NCBI GenBank assembly: GCA_016720545.1
Contig: JADKKK010000033.1
Coordinates: 1-60,609 of the forward strand
DNA from: Myxococcales bacterium
GTDB lineage: Bacteria > Myxococcota_A > Polyangia > Polyangiales > Polyangiaceae
DNA length: 60,609 nucleotides
Reading direction: 5' to 3'
A program made the position numbers and the translations under genes. The notes beneath the pieces are model-generated. The model saw only the letters and a program-made list of their open reading frames with translations. It searched no databases and was not told the DNA's origin. Numbering within the stretch: position 1 is the first letter of the stretch; every line of letters starts with the position of its first letter. Positions 1 through 10,901 of the stretch are shown piece after piece.

Positions 1-150
1 ACGGCGGGAAACGAAAACACCACGTGGCGGTGGCTGTCAGGGTGGGTCTCCGAACGAACAGGCGGGTGCGTTACCCCGTCATGCCGCCACCCGAGGATTC
101 TTCACACGGCCCCAGACCGAGCAAGCGGTATACTGCATGAAATCAACAGA

Positions 151-1010
151 ATGAGCGTTATCGTGCGCTGCACGTTGCGCGGCGCGCGTGTCAGCGCAAC
201 TGGTCGGCCCCTCCGGGCGCGAACTACGCTCGCCCATGCCCGCGAAGGCCCCCGAGGCGCGCCGCGTCGTCGCGCGCGCTGTTGCGCTCGGCGCCGAGAG
301 TCCGCCAGCCGCGCCGCGCCGAAGGCGCCACGTTGGCAGGTCGCGGCGCCTCCTGGGCCCTCTGCCCGGTTCCCACCAACGTCCTCTCGCTCGAAGGGGC
401 CTCGGCAACATCTCGGTGGTGCGCCCATACTCGCCCTCGCGCGCGCTGGGGTCGCCGCCGCCGAGCGTCGTGGACACCGCCAAAACCTTTCAAATCCAGG
501 CCCGCGGGTGGTGTCGCTCGTGGGCCTCCGCGGCGCCAGGAAGACCAGCCACCATCGGCGCGGCCCTCGCGCCGCGCGCTGCGCGTCCCGTTCGTCGAGG
601 CTCGACGTACGCATCGCCAAGCGCGCGGCGATGAGCCTCAACATAGTCTTAAAGATGCACGGCGGGGCGTCGTTTCGCAGGCTCAGGCGAGAGGTGCTCA
701 CCGACTTCCTCGCGGAGGGCCATACCTGCCTCGCCACAGGGCGGCTCCTCGCTGACCGCACAGAGACACCACCGCCACCCTGCTTTGGGAGACCTTACGC
801 CGTGGCTCACGCGCGCCTGGAGACCACTTTCATGGCATGGTGGCCCAGGGCGTTGGGCGCCCCATGAAGGGCCGGGACGACGCGATGAACGAGGCTCGGC
901 GCTCCTGCGTGAGCGCGCTCCGCTGTAGGGCCGCCGAGGCGCCCGGTCGGCACCGCCAGAGCGCGACGCGAGCGCCGTGACCGCGCTGCTCGTCCCAGCG
1001 CGCTTCCCGA
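151..1010 (+). CDS. boxR: BoxR/BzdR-type benzoyl-CoA-responsive regulator (frame-broken)
   Basis: The gene is readable only by joining frames, so both ends are approximate. Around 395-470 an HTH_3-type piece reads RGLGNISVVR followed by ARALG. From about 500 a shikimate-kinase-like domain follows: VSLVGLRGA with a P-loop broken by an indel, then MSLN, then a stretch matching FRRL-REVL, then RPMKGRDDAMNEA near 860. HTH plus a shikimate-kinase-like domain is the architecture of BzdR/BoxR, repressors that bind benzoyl-CoA and release box/bzd promoters. The next gene downstream is a BoxD-type dehydrogenase, which supports this reading over a plain aroK. A TGCA at 134-137 lies just upstream; known BzdR operators contain TGCA repeats, but a full TGCA-N6-TGCA is not visible here. 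Family confidence is fair; coordinates are weak. Confidence 0.6.
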
Positions 1011-1102
1011 GCCTCCGCGCGGCGTCGGCGGCCCCGCCCGCGCTTTCGGTCGTTGACGGGCCACGCCGCCCTGCTCTACCCACGCCGCTGACCGGCTCAG
1101 CG

Positions 1103-2664
1103 TTATCTCTCCGGCGCGTGGACATGCAGCTCCAGGCGGCGGGGCAAAGCGGCGCTCCTGGGCCCTCCGCGAAAGAGGTGGTCGCGACCGCGTCGACCGA
1201 GGGCCTCCATTTCGGCGCGCGCTGCCCACGCCCGCGACGAGGGCGGCCGCGCTGCCTCCGCGCGATGTCGTTCGCCGAGCGCGGCAGGGCTCCCTCCGCG
1301 CGATGCTCGAAGGCCATCTCCCTCAGAGAGCGCGGCAGAAACCATCAGAATCACGATGACCAGCGGCGGGAGCTTCCAGTCCGACGCAAAGTTCGACATC
1401 GACGGCGCCACTAGGACGCTCTCCTTTTGCGCCGATCTCAGGAAGCGGGGCGACGCCCGCCCGCCAGCCGACGGCGACGGCGTACTATCCCAGGCGCAGC
1501 GCTCGGCTGTTTGGCGCGCATGTACACCCCGCCGCAGCATCGCCGTGCACGTAGACGCGTTCAACTTCGCCACCAGACCTCTCGCGGAGAAGGCCGCCAC
1601 CGCGCTGCTCGCGGGGATGCCTGCTCATTACAGCCCGCGACCAGCGCGGCGCTCCGTCGCGCACATCACCGGCTGCTCATCCAGGTCAGCGCGCTCCCCA
1701 CCGACGCATTCTCGCTCCCTCATGGGCAGCGCGGGCGCCCTTCCACCTCACCTCGAGGCGCAAGACGTAACTCGCGTTCACCGGCAGCAGCAGCACCGCG
1801 CGCTCCGCGCCGAGGCCTCGGTCATCGACCACGCGGTATGCGCCTGAACGTCGAGGCCGACAGCCTGAACGCAGCCAGTCCTCAGGCCCGACATCAGCTC
1901 GGCTCAAATCTCGAGACCTCTTCCCGACCGACATCGCGCGCGACATCAGCAGCAGAAGACCGGGCAGAAGTGCACGGCCGTTCGGCGCGTCTGCGTGCCG
2001 CGAGCCGCCTCACCAAGGATCGCCCGATCTCCTCGCCAAAACGCTCGCACCATCAAAGGTCAGCGTGCCGACCCGACGGCGGCGAACAGCCGGGACCGCT
2101 AGAGCGCATAGGAATGTCCGCGACGTCCGCCGAGGGCGCCAAGCGCATCCAGGCCGCCGCCAAGCTCGTCTTCAGCGATCCCGACCAGGTGGACCCGCTC
2201 GGCCGGGACAGCGACCAGGGGTTCTTCTTGGGCCCCCTGCTCTTCGTGCAGGGAATGGCCGGCGTCGTGGACGTAGTCCACTCTCACGAGGTCTTGGCCC
2301 CTGCGCGACCGTCATGCCGTACGAGCCGGCGCAGGCAGAACGCCACGCGCCTCGTCGCCGCGGGCGGCGGCCCGGAAGCTCGTCAGCAGCGTCTACTCCG
2401 ACGATCCGCCTTCGCCGCAGCCGTAGTCCAGCTCCAGCGGCCTTCAATAACGGCGTAGTCCTCGGATCGCGCAAGGTCGCCTCCCGGGCGATCGCCCCAG
2501 GAGCTCGTGATGCCGCACCTCCTCCACAGCGGCCCCGGTCAGGCGGCCAGCGGCGAAAAGCTGGGCAAGCGCCATGACCTCCCATTCACCATGCAGCGCA
2601 CACGGCCCGTACAGGGTGAGCCGGGCGCTCCCTCGACCCGCTCACCGGCAAGCGCACAGGGTCC
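1103..2664 (+). CDS. boxD: 3,4-dehydroadipyl-CoA semialdehyde dehydrogenase-like (BoxD/PaaZ family, frame-broken)
   Basis: This is an NAD(P)-dependent aldehyde dehydrogenase expected to oxidise the CoA-bound semialdehyde formed after ring opening in the box pathway. Conserved pieces occur in order but in different plus frames: SDAKFDIDGAT near 1380, AVHVDAFNFA and LAEKAATALLAGMP near 1540-1620, LNVEADSLNAA near 1845, and TGQKCTAVRRVCVP at about 1957-1998 with the catalytic Cys codon at 1971-1973. Then come KRIQAAAKLVFSDP near 2140, FGPCATVMPYE-like residues near 2300, and MPHLLHSGPGQAASGEKLG with FTMQRT near 2510-2600. These are hallmarks of the PaaZ/BoxD branch. PaaZ is the alternative, but the neighbouring BoxR-type regulator and the boxBA genes in the same window favour BoxD. 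No MaoC-type hydratase domain was seen. Several indels break the frame. Confidence 0.72.
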
Positions 2665-2689
2665 CGCCCTCACGGGAGGCGTTCGGGCG

Positions 2690-3510
2690 CAGGCACGAGA
2701 AGGAGCCCGCGCACCTCTTTCGCCACGGCGGCGGAGCGCGTCGTCAGCCTCTCATGAACGCGGGGTCACCGCGCCCGCTGATCGAACCTTTGCCCTCGCG
2801 GCCACGGACCTGGTAGGCCGCCAGCTGCATCAGGCTCTTGTGGCCCCACGGTCTTGGTCCGCGTCACCGTCCAAGCGAGAGAGTGGCGCGGCCTTGGCTT
2901 CCAGCAGGACCTTCTCCACAGCCAGCCTCGCCGTCGTCAGGCGCGTAACAACGATGCCCGTCCCAGCGCATGACGAGGTGCCCGCCGCCGCTGCCTACCA
3001 CCACGCCGCTCATCGCGGCGGCCCAGCAGCACCAGCCCGAAGACCTCCTCGTCGAAAACGGGCCGCGCCTTCAGGCTCAGCGCCGCCGTCAGCGTTCCAG
3101 CCGACCATCGTCCACGCTGCGTCGCGAAGCTACCGCGTCGCCCCCGCGAACTTTGCGAGGTGACGTCGAGCCGCGACCCGTCGCACAGGGCGCTTGTGGA
3201 AGCCGGATCGGGCGCGCAGGGCGTGGCCGAGGCGCGCAGCTCGAAGGCAGCGCCGCGCTCGCGGGCCGTCGCGCTCAGAACCCACGCAGCGCCAGGAACC
3301 GCCTCGGCGAGCGCCGGCGGTGTGGGCAGCGCGAAGCGGCGCGGACGGCGCAGGCGGCGCGGGCGGCGCCGGAGGTAGCGTGGGGCGCAAGACGTAGGCG
3401 CCCCAAGCGTCGAGCCAAGGCCCACACCGAGGCTCAGGACACAGGAGGCGGGGCGAGCGGCATGCGGGGTGACCGGCGGAGCGAGGCGGAGCTTGGCCCT
3501 GCGTAGCGCC
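2690..3510 (-). CDS. hypothetical protein, frame-broken
   Basis: Minus-strand coding signal converges on the aldehyde dehydrogenase gene. Readable pieces include a Pro/Ala-rich stretch near 3350, ATARERGAAFELRASATP near 3260, KARPVFDEEVFG near 3050 and GSGGGHLVMRWDGHRC near 2960. They lie in different frames, so start, stop and length are estimates. No family is recognised. It lies directly downstream of the methyltransferase gene on the same strand, with a hairpin between them. Confidence 0.3.
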
Positions 3511-3516
3511 CACTCT

Positions 3517-3552
3517 CGCCCCAGCTGGGGCGACCGCGGGCGTAAGCCCGCG
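3517..3552. terminator. tandem palindromes, possible terminator
   Basis: A perfect 16-base palindrome (3517-3532, CGCCCC-AGCT-GGGGCG) is followed at once by a second hairpin: stem 3535-3541 with 3546-3552, loop GTAA. It lies past the end of the minus-strand methyltransferase gene. No clear U-run follows, so a terminator role is inferred from position only. Confidence 0.4.
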
Positions 3553-3614
3553 CCACGGACCCCGTGCGTGGGAATGCACGCCCAGGGCGACTGGGCCGGG
3601 CCGACGTACCGCTC

Positions 3615-5078
3615 AGCGCTTCCTCGGCGAGGATGATGATCGACGGCGCCTCGCCGCCGAAGAAGACGCCCGGTCTGATGCGCCCCGAGACCTCGGCCAC
3701 GCGGAACCCCGCGTCGTTCAGGAGCTTGCCGGCTCGTACAGCGAGTAAACGCGCACCGAAATCTCGATCTCCTGGAACGCCCGTCGTCCATCATCATCGT
3801 GCGCTTCCTGCCCCAGAGCGCGAGGATGGAAGTCGAGGCACTCGTCCATGCAGATACCTGTCGCCTCCGAACCAGACGAGCGACGGCACGTCGGGCGGCT
3901 TAATAAGCGCGGTTGACCACCTCGGCAGGAACTGCCGCGCCCTATCTTCAGGGCGCGGTACGTTGCCACGACCGTCGCGTTCTTCTCTTCCTCTGAAGAA
4001 CCCGAAGCTCGTCTGCCAGCAGAGCCCATCGAACGCGTCCTCGGGGTCATCTCGCGCATGTCGCCCGCACGAAGTTGAGCTTCTGGTTCCGCTCCTGGCC
4101 TCGTCGGAGGCGCGCGCGCGAGCATCGCCAGCGACAGGTCGAAGCCGATCACCTGGCAGGCCGCGCGCGGGCGAGCCCGATCGCGTGCCGTCCGCTCCGC
4201 ACGCGAGATCGAGCACCGTGGCCCCCTTCGCGACGCCCAGGCTCTCCTCGTGGAACGTAGCCTCGGCCGCGTCCCGATCGGTCACGGACCCGGTGGTCCG
4301 CAGGTAGTCGTCGTTGAAGGCCCCTCCACGCGGCTCGCCTCGGCGCTTGCCGTCGAGCGCGCCACCCGGCCCGAAGGCGGCGTCGCGGCGGCGCGGTGGG
4401 GGTGGCGCCCACCCGGGGCCGCCACTCCGGCGAGCACCTCATGGAGCCGGCGTCGAGACGACCGAGACGGGCTGCGGCGCGGCCGGCGTGGGGAGGGCGG
4501 CCGGGGGCAGCGACTCCATGCCGACATCCCGGGAGCGCCACGGCGAGAGAGGCGCTGAGGACGGGCACCGTGGGGAGCGCGGCGCGGACGCGGCGCCACG
4601 GGTCGGCGGCGCCGCGGCGAGCACGGGCAGCACTTGACCGGTGCGGGCGCGGCGGCGGAGCAGAATCGCGGGGACAGCTTCGCGCCCACGGCAGGCACCA
4701 TCGAGGCGGTCGCCGGCTCGACGAGGAGCAGATCTCGGGCTCGACCCCGCGGTTCGTTGATGTCAGAGCCTGCGCCTTCGTCTTCCCCGTCTGGGCTCCA
4801 GGGAGTTTACCTCGACGTCGGCGGGGACCGACCTGCCTCCGCCGGGCGCCTTCGGACCGGCCGAGATTGCGCGGTGGCGGCAGGGGCGCCCTCCGCGCGT
4901 GGGGCGCTCGCCTCGCGGAGCTCGATCGCCGTCGGTTGCCACGGGTCCAGCTGTCCTCTTCGGCGTCGTCGCGAAGGCCCCCTCGGAGCTCCTCAGGCGA
5001 GGCCTCGTCGCCCAAAACGGGGGCACCGAAGGGAGGAAGGTCAGGCGCGATCAGCGGGATCGACGCGGAAGCGCTCAC
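3615..5078 (-). CDS. class I SAM-dependent methyltransferase with Pro/Ala-rich N-terminal extension (frame-broken)
   Basis: The C-terminal half is a Rossmann-type methyltransferase. Reading from about 4310 downward: DDYLRTTGSVTDRDAAEATF, then motif I ATVLDLACGA (near 4215), VIGFDLSLAMLARA, then DGLCWQTSFGFF, then SLVWFGGDRY, and near the end GVFFGGEAPSIIILAEEA. From the GTG start at 5078 (MSASASIPLIAPDLPPFGAP) to about 4320 the protein is acidic and then Ala/Pro-rich linker, so a disordered region precedes the enzyme. At least three indels break the frame. The substrate is unknown. It follows psd and a small ORF on the same strand and may belong to the same transcription unit. Confidence 0.6.
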
Positions 5079-5116
5079 GGATTTCCGCTGCCGTCAGCCG
5101 GGCCCGGCGGGGGGCA

Positions 5117-5461
5117 CTAGTGTCGGGAGGCGCTTGGGGCGCCGCCCTCCGCCACGATCTGCCGCTTTGCGAGACCGGCTGAGGTCGTCGGCTCGCTACC
5201 TCCAGGCCCTCCGCGACCTCGTCGTCGGGATCCGCAGCGTGAGCTTCGGGCGCACGCAGCTTTCTTCTGCGAGTCGGCTTCGCCTTCGCCGCCTCCGGGT
5301 CTCCGACGCCGGGCGCGACCGCGCTCGGGCGCGCTCGCCTCGACGGCGTCCGTCGAGCTCGACCGCCACTCGACCTCTTCCAACGACTGCCGGCTGGCGG
5401 CTGGGCTCGTGTCTCGTCGCCAGGGGCGCGATTTCGACCGTCTCGTCGGGTCGAAGCTCAT
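5117..5461 (-). CDS. small hypothetical protein
   Basis: It starts at ATG 5461 inside the psd stop (ATGA overlap), which argues for translational coupling. It opens MSFDPT, contains SLEEVEWRSSSTDAVEAS and ends in basic, low-complexity sequence. The frame is uncertain because of indels, and no domain is recognised. Confidence 0.3.
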   Translation of the reverse strand: MSFDPTRRSKSRPWRRDTSPAASRQSLEEVEWRSSSTDAVEASAPERGRARRRRPGGGEGEADSQKKAACARSSRCGSRRRGRGGPGGSEPTTSAGLAKRQIVAEGGAPSASRH

Positions 5462-6280
5462 GCGCCTGCCTCGGCGAGGGCTTGCCCCATCTTTGATGGG
5501 CCCCTCCAGCGCGACGAACCTCGCGAAGCCCCGCCGGCTCGAAGAAACACCACGGCGGTGGAGCCAAGGTGGAACATACCGAGTCCGCTGCTCGAGCTCC
5601 GAGCGGCGCTTCGAGCGTGTGCGGTGCCACGGCACGTCGCGGGCGTCGAAGTGCGTCACCGTGATGCGCCCGACGACCATGGCCGCCACCATGACGACCG
5701 TGATGCGCCCGAACGACTCGGTCTCGTCGTCGAGGGCGACCCGGCGGTTTCGGACGAACGAGTTCGGGCACGCCAGGTCGAGCCCGATGGGGTCCACCGG
5801 GAAGTAGTCGCCCGGCATCGAGCGGACGCACACGAGCTTGCCGCGGCGGGCGTGTGGACTCGGTAGTAGTCGGCGCGAGCTGCAGGCGACGACACACCCG
5901 CCCCCCCACGTAGCGCCGGGCCTCGTCCCGATCCCTACGAACTCGGCGTCGACCCGGTAGGGGCGGCCCTTCACGAGGTAGAGGGAGTCGGCGGTCACGA
6001 CCCCGGGCGACTCCAGCCGGCCGTCGGCGGGGAAACCCACGTGGCGCCGTCGGCCAGCGGTCGGCGCCGTCGCGCAGTCGGCGCGTAAAATGGTCAGCTC
6101 GCCCACCGGTCGGGCGCCTCGCACTCCTCGGGGCCCGTCGTAAGCACGGCAGTACGCGCCGAGCACCGCGCGCTCGAGTGGGCGCGGCCACTGCACGTCG
6201 GCGAGCTGCCCCATGAGGAGATGTTCGCTCTCGCGGCATCACTCGCAAGAGCTGGGCGGAGGGCATACGTGAGCTTCATC
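5458..6280 (-). CDS. psd: phosphatidylserine decarboxylase proenzyme (frame-broken)
   Basis: It converts phosphatidylserine to phosphatidylethanolamine at the inner membrane. The enzyme is made as a proenzyme that self-cleaves to create a pyruvoyl cofactor. Conserved pieces in order from ATG 6280: MKLTYALRPAL, a PADGRLES-like motif near 6020, ADSLYLVKGRPYRVD near 5965, GDYFPVDPIGLD near 5800, FVRNRRVAL, then FGRITVVMVAAMVVGRI near 5690. The cleavage site lies in GMFHLGSTAVVF, with the GST codons at 5557-5565; the Ser becomes pyruvate. The stop at 5458-5460 overlaps the next start. The frame changes several times, which fits sequencing indels because all catalytic landmarks are present. Confidence 0.75.
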
Positions 6281-6437
6281 GGGGAGACTTCATCGGGGGC
6301 TTCATTCGCGCACCTCACGGCAGCTCACCGGGAAAGAGCGAGGGTCACCGTCCTAACCTTCGCCCGCCGCGCGGGTCAATCCGCCGAATCGCGGGGCGGC
6401 GCCGTGCGCGCGCCCGTTGCAGAGCGGTCGACGCCAT

Positions 6438-7957
6438 TCACGCCGGCATCACGCCGGCCGGGGCCCCGCCTTTGGGGCCACGCGACTCCTTATCGAACGG
6501 ATCCTCGCCGATCCTCGGCGACAAGGACTCCGCGCCAGGCTCGTCCCCCCTTCGCCTGAGCACGCGCCCCGGAGGGCCCACCACGGCGCGAAGCTGGAGG
6601 CGACGTCTCGCGGCTCGCGCACGAGCGGCCGGCCTCGTCGAGGCGCTCGAGCGCTTGAGGATCCGCCCGCGGCGCGCGCAGCGCCGGATCGTCGGCGGTT
6701 CCTCGGCCCCGTCGACCCGATCGCCCCCCCAAGCTCCGCCGCGGCCGCCGCGGCGTGCCCTGCGCGAGCAGCAGCTCGGCGACCGCACGCGATCGCGGGC
6801 GAGGTGCCCGGGTTAGCCTCGCGGGCCTCGCCGGGCCCTCTCGCCGGTGCGGGCTCCGCGCCAGCTCCGGGAGCTGCGCTCGCCACTCCGCGTCCCACGC
6901 GGGGAGATCGCGCTGGGTGACGAACTTCAGCGCGTCATCGACTGGACTGCCCGTTCTTCGGCCGCAAGCAGCACCCTGGGAGCGTGTCTGTCGCCCCGAG
7001 GCGAAATAGCGAACGAAACTGGTCACTCCCGAGAACGCGACCTGGCCGCCTCGGCGCTCAGCATCGCGATGCTGGGCCCGAGCTTGTCAGGCGGCAGGTC
7101 AGCTTCCGGGCGACGCCGCGGACGACGATGCGCGTCCGCCGACAAGTCGTCGAACGAGGACGGCGCGCGCCAGCCTCCTGACGCTGCGAGCCCCTCCTGG
7201 AGCCAGAGCGGCGCGCGGTCGGCCGCGGCGCGGGTGATCGCGAGGTGCGTGAGCAAACGGGGCCACCGTGTCGCGCCAAGGGTAGCCGTGTCGCGCCGCC
7301 CGCGGACTGAGGGCGTCACCTTGCCCCACTTCGCGATCGCCCTTGGTCCCGGTCGTGCGCCGCCTCGTAAGGCAGGCCCGTCATCGCCGAGAGCGAGAGG
7401 TGGTCCACTCACCACCACGGAGCCCGGGTAGGGCGGGGCCAGTCGACGCCGATCCGCCGTGAGCATCGCCGGGCGCGCTCGATCGTCTCGACGAGCAGCG
7501 GGAAGAGCGTGGCGTCGTGCTCGTCTTGGAACTTCACTTCGACGCCGCGGGCAGCGTCGCGGCACGACCACGCCGGCCGTGGCTCGCACCCGCGCGCCAC
7601 GTCGGCGGAGGGCCCGCGTTCTCGTCCGCTGCCTGCAGCTCGCGTCGCGCGAGGGGCGTCGTGGCGGATCGCAGTCTCCCGTGACATGGCGGCCAGCCGG
7701 GCTCGGGCCAGGCGATCTCGGGACCCTCGAGGTCGGCCCCTCGAGCTTTTGGCCGCGAGGTCGAGGTCGAGCCGCGTCGTGAGACCGAACGCCGTCCGCG
7801 CCTGCGACGGCAGCGCCAGCGAGAGCCAGCGAGCGCGGGCCCTGCGGGCAGACACCGGGCGCCGGCGCCTTCCGCGCGCACGCGCCGACCGCCCAGGCTG
7901 AGCGCGCGGACGCCGCGACGAGGAGGGCGAAGAGGAAGAGCCGCTGGCAAAGGTCAT
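6438..7957 (-). CDS. peptidase MA-like secreted protein with TPR-like tail (frame-broken)
   Basis: It starts at ATG 7957, overlapping the upstream stop as ATGA. The first residues, once an indel is corrected, form a signal peptide (LFLFALLVAASARS). The centre carries LLTHLAITRAAADRAPLWLQ and EGLA near 7200-7260. This matches the zinc-binding core of peptidase-MA proteins, but the expected HExxH is damaged or missing, probably by an indel. Then come LSADA, PPDKLGPSIAML near 7080, and VTSFVRYFA with FVTQRDLPAWDAEWRAQL near 6920-7025. The remainder looks like helical repeats. Activity is inferred from the fold. It is likely co-transcribed with the DUF4175-like gene. Confidence 0.5.
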
Positions 7958-10840
7958 CGGAGGAGGCCCTCTGCGTACCGTGTCCGGCGTCCCGCTGGCG
8001 GCCAGCGGCGGGCTGCCCCAGCCCTCGCAGCACCCGCTTCCTGAACTCCTCAGTCCCCTTGTAGGCGTCGGCCTTGGGGGGATCGGGGGTCGCGCCGTCG
8101 GCGCCGCTTGCGGTTGAGGTCGACTTCCCCGTCGTCGTTCGAGGAGCCGAGCGCCCGCCGGGCGGCCTCGAGCTTCGCCTGCCTCCTCGCTGGGCGCTCT
8201 GCCCGCGTCGCGTCGCCGTGCTTCAGCGCCTCTGCCGCCTCCCGCGCCGCGCGAGCGGCCTCGCGGAGTCCGTCGAAGGAGGCCGGCTCGGGGAGCGCAC
8301 CTCCCCATCGCCCTTCCCCCAGTTTCTCCTTTGCTTCAACAGATCCGTGGCCTTGTCCGAAAGCTGTCCCTCGGCGCTGCCGTGCCCGCGCCAGATCCGC
8401 GCGCGCTGGGCCCGCGCCTTCATCTGGGCCAGGCGATCCTCTGCCCACCGCAGCTCGGGCCGAGCTTCCTCTGGGCCTCGTCGAGGATCTTAGGAGCGCC
8501 GCTGCGGTCAGTCCGCCGCGCGAGGCGAGGCGCTTCGCCTCCTCGAGGGCAGCCATCGCGCTCCGCCGCCGGAGACGGCATCGGCCGGGCTGGCCTGCTC
8601 GAGCGGACTGGGCCATCTGCTCGCGAGGGCTCGCGGAGGCCGCGCCCCCTGCTCGTCCACAGGCCGCTCCCCCGCCGACCGAGGCAGGTCGCGCACCGCC
8701 TCGCGCACGCGTCCGCGTGCTTCTTGGCCTCTTCCATGAGCGCCTTTCGGTCTTCTTCGAGGCGCCCTCGGCGGCGCCTGCTCGACCTTGGCCCATATTC
8801 TCCGCGTGCTCTGCCGCGGGCGATCGAGCCCTGCGCGGCCTCCTTGAAGGCGCGCTCCGCGTCGCTGCCTCGCCCTTACCCCCGAGCCAGAGCCGTCGCC
8901 CTCGCCTTCGCCCTGGCCGGGCTGGCCGCTGGACTCGCCGCCTTCGCCCTTGCCACCGCCACCCCCGCGTGAGCCGAACGAGGGATCCGGCTGGCGGAGC
9001 CGGGCCGCCAGATCGCGCGCCGCGAGCTCGGCGTGGAGCAGGTCGGCCTCCTTGCGTGTGCGTGTCACGCGCAAGAGGCCCGCCGCCGTGATCTGCCGAG
9101 ATCCTGCCCGAGCCAGCCGAGCCGCTCGAGCTGGGCGTTGGCCGCCACGGAGCACCGCCTCCGCCGCGTCCATTCGGGCGCCTTTCGGCCGCCGCGCTCG
9201 CCGTCTCTCGCGCGCCTGGGCCGCGCCGACCGAGAGGTCGTCGGCCACGTCGGCGAGCCCTTCGCCGAGGTGCGCGCGTCGCGATGACCCAGGCCGCGGA
9301 TCCGCGTCGACGACGAGCGCCATCTGCTCGGTCGCGGCGCGCGCACCGCGTCTCGCCTCGGCGCTCTTCGAGGTGGCCTCCTTGCGCTCGGCCGCGACCA
9401 CGCCGGCGCTCGCTGGTGCGGAGTCTCGCCGACAGGCGGCTGCTGACCCTGAGCCCGGAGAACGACCCCCCGAGGACCTCGGAGAGCCGCTCGGCTGCCT
9501 TGCTCGACAGCTCGTGGAGGCGCGCGGCGTCGATCGCGTCCTGGCCGGCCTCTCCGTGGCGGAGGCGGTACGCGAGCGCGTCTACGTAGGCCGCCGCACG
9601 GCCCGCAGCGCGTCGAGGCGCATCGCCTCCGGCTCGCCCACGTCGGGCGGCACCACCGTGAGGGCCTCCGCTCTCGCCCCACTTCGGGCCGGTGATCGGG
9701 TCGTTGTCCTTCGCCGCGACCCTCACCTCCACCGGCACGTGGCTCCGCTTGAAGAAGGGATCGGTGGGCCGCAGCACGTGGCCGCCGCGATCGGTGCGCG
9801 TCTCGCCGTCGAGCCGTGACAGCACGCGCCGCTCCTGCGCGCCCGGCGCGCAGGACGAGGTGGACCTCCCGCAGGCCGTGGTCGTCTTCGGCATGGTAAC
9901 GTCTGGGATTTCAACGGAATCTGCGTCTCGTGCGAGCGAGATTATGCGCGGGCGCCCTCGAGGTGACCACGGCGTGGCGCGTCGGGGATCGAGGTCACGC
10001 GCGTGCGCCGGCTCTTCGATCACCACGTCGCCGAACCGCGCGACCACTCCCGGAGCTCGGCGGTGTCGGCGAGCGACCAGCGGCCACCACCGCGCCCGTG
10101 CCGTCGTCGACGAACGGGACCTCGACCTTGCCGTCGGTCATCGCGAGCCTGCGCCCGCTGTGGATGGGGGTGCCGCGAAAGGAGAGCAGCGTGCCGCGCG
10201 GCAGCTCGAGCTCCTCGCCGTAGGGCTCATGGCGCTCGCCGCGGTGGAGGTAGTCCGGCGCGCGCGCGGAGAGCTCCGGCTGCGCGAGCCACACGAGGTC
10301 GACGGGCGCGCGGCCCCCCCGGGCCACGAGCACGTCGGCGCCCTCGACGAGCCCCCACGGGTTCTGGGCGCACGAGCCCGCGGCGACCGCGACCACGAGC
10401 CCGGCGCCGACGCGGAAGCGGAACGCGAGCCGCCGCGCCCGCCCGACGACCTGGCCCTCGGGGATGGCCGCGAAGGCCCGCGCGACGTGGAGCTCGGCGA
10501 GCTCCCGGGAGGTGCCGTCGCGGGTCTCGAGCAACGTGAGCGCACGGCGGCGCGCTCCGCCTCCGGCCGGCGCCGCGGGGCGCACGATGTGGTTTAGGAC
10601 CTCGCGGGGTCCGGAGGCCCGTCTGCGCGCGCGCACGTCCAGCGTGAGGAGCGCGGCGGCGAGCGCCACCAACGCGCCCAGCGCGCCGCTGCGCGCGGGC
10701 ACCGTGCCACCCCGAGCGAGCAGCAGCCCCAGCACCAACGCGAGGGCGATCACCGCGTAGCGGAGGCGCGCGCGTGGGGCGGCGAGCTCCTCGCGGAAGG
10801 CGCGGAGGTGGGAAGCGAGCGCGTCGGGGAGCCCGGGCAC
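7954..10840 (-). CDS. DUF4175-like large membrane protein (frame-broken)
   Basis: From GTG 10840 the first 290 residues are in one frame: VPGLPDALASHLRAFREEL, then hydrophobic segments RYAVIALALVLGLLLARG, ALGALVALAAALLTL and GAGLVVAVAAGS, then a domain with DVLVARGGRAPVDLVWL and KVEVPFVDDGTGAVV. After about 10000 the frame breaks repeatedly. Recognisable remnants continue: VTMPKT, ARLHELSSKAAERLSEVLGG near 9480, Gln/Gly-rich low complexity near 8900, and the closing PPKADAYKGTEEFRKRVL near 8050 with YAEGLLR before the stop. Short N-terminal membrane block plus a long helical, Gly/Gln-rich tail is typical of DUF4175 proteins. Function unknown. Confidence 0.55.
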
Positions 10841-10901
10841 GGAGGTGACGGTACCAGCCCCCGCGCGCGCGCGCCAAGCCGGCGAGCCCACGCGCGCGAC
10901 C

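Noticed and set aside
500..870. Stand-alone shikimate kinase (aroK)
   Set aside because: An HTH piece precedes it and RPMKGRDDAM matches BoxR-type proteins; the neighbour is a BoxD-type gene.
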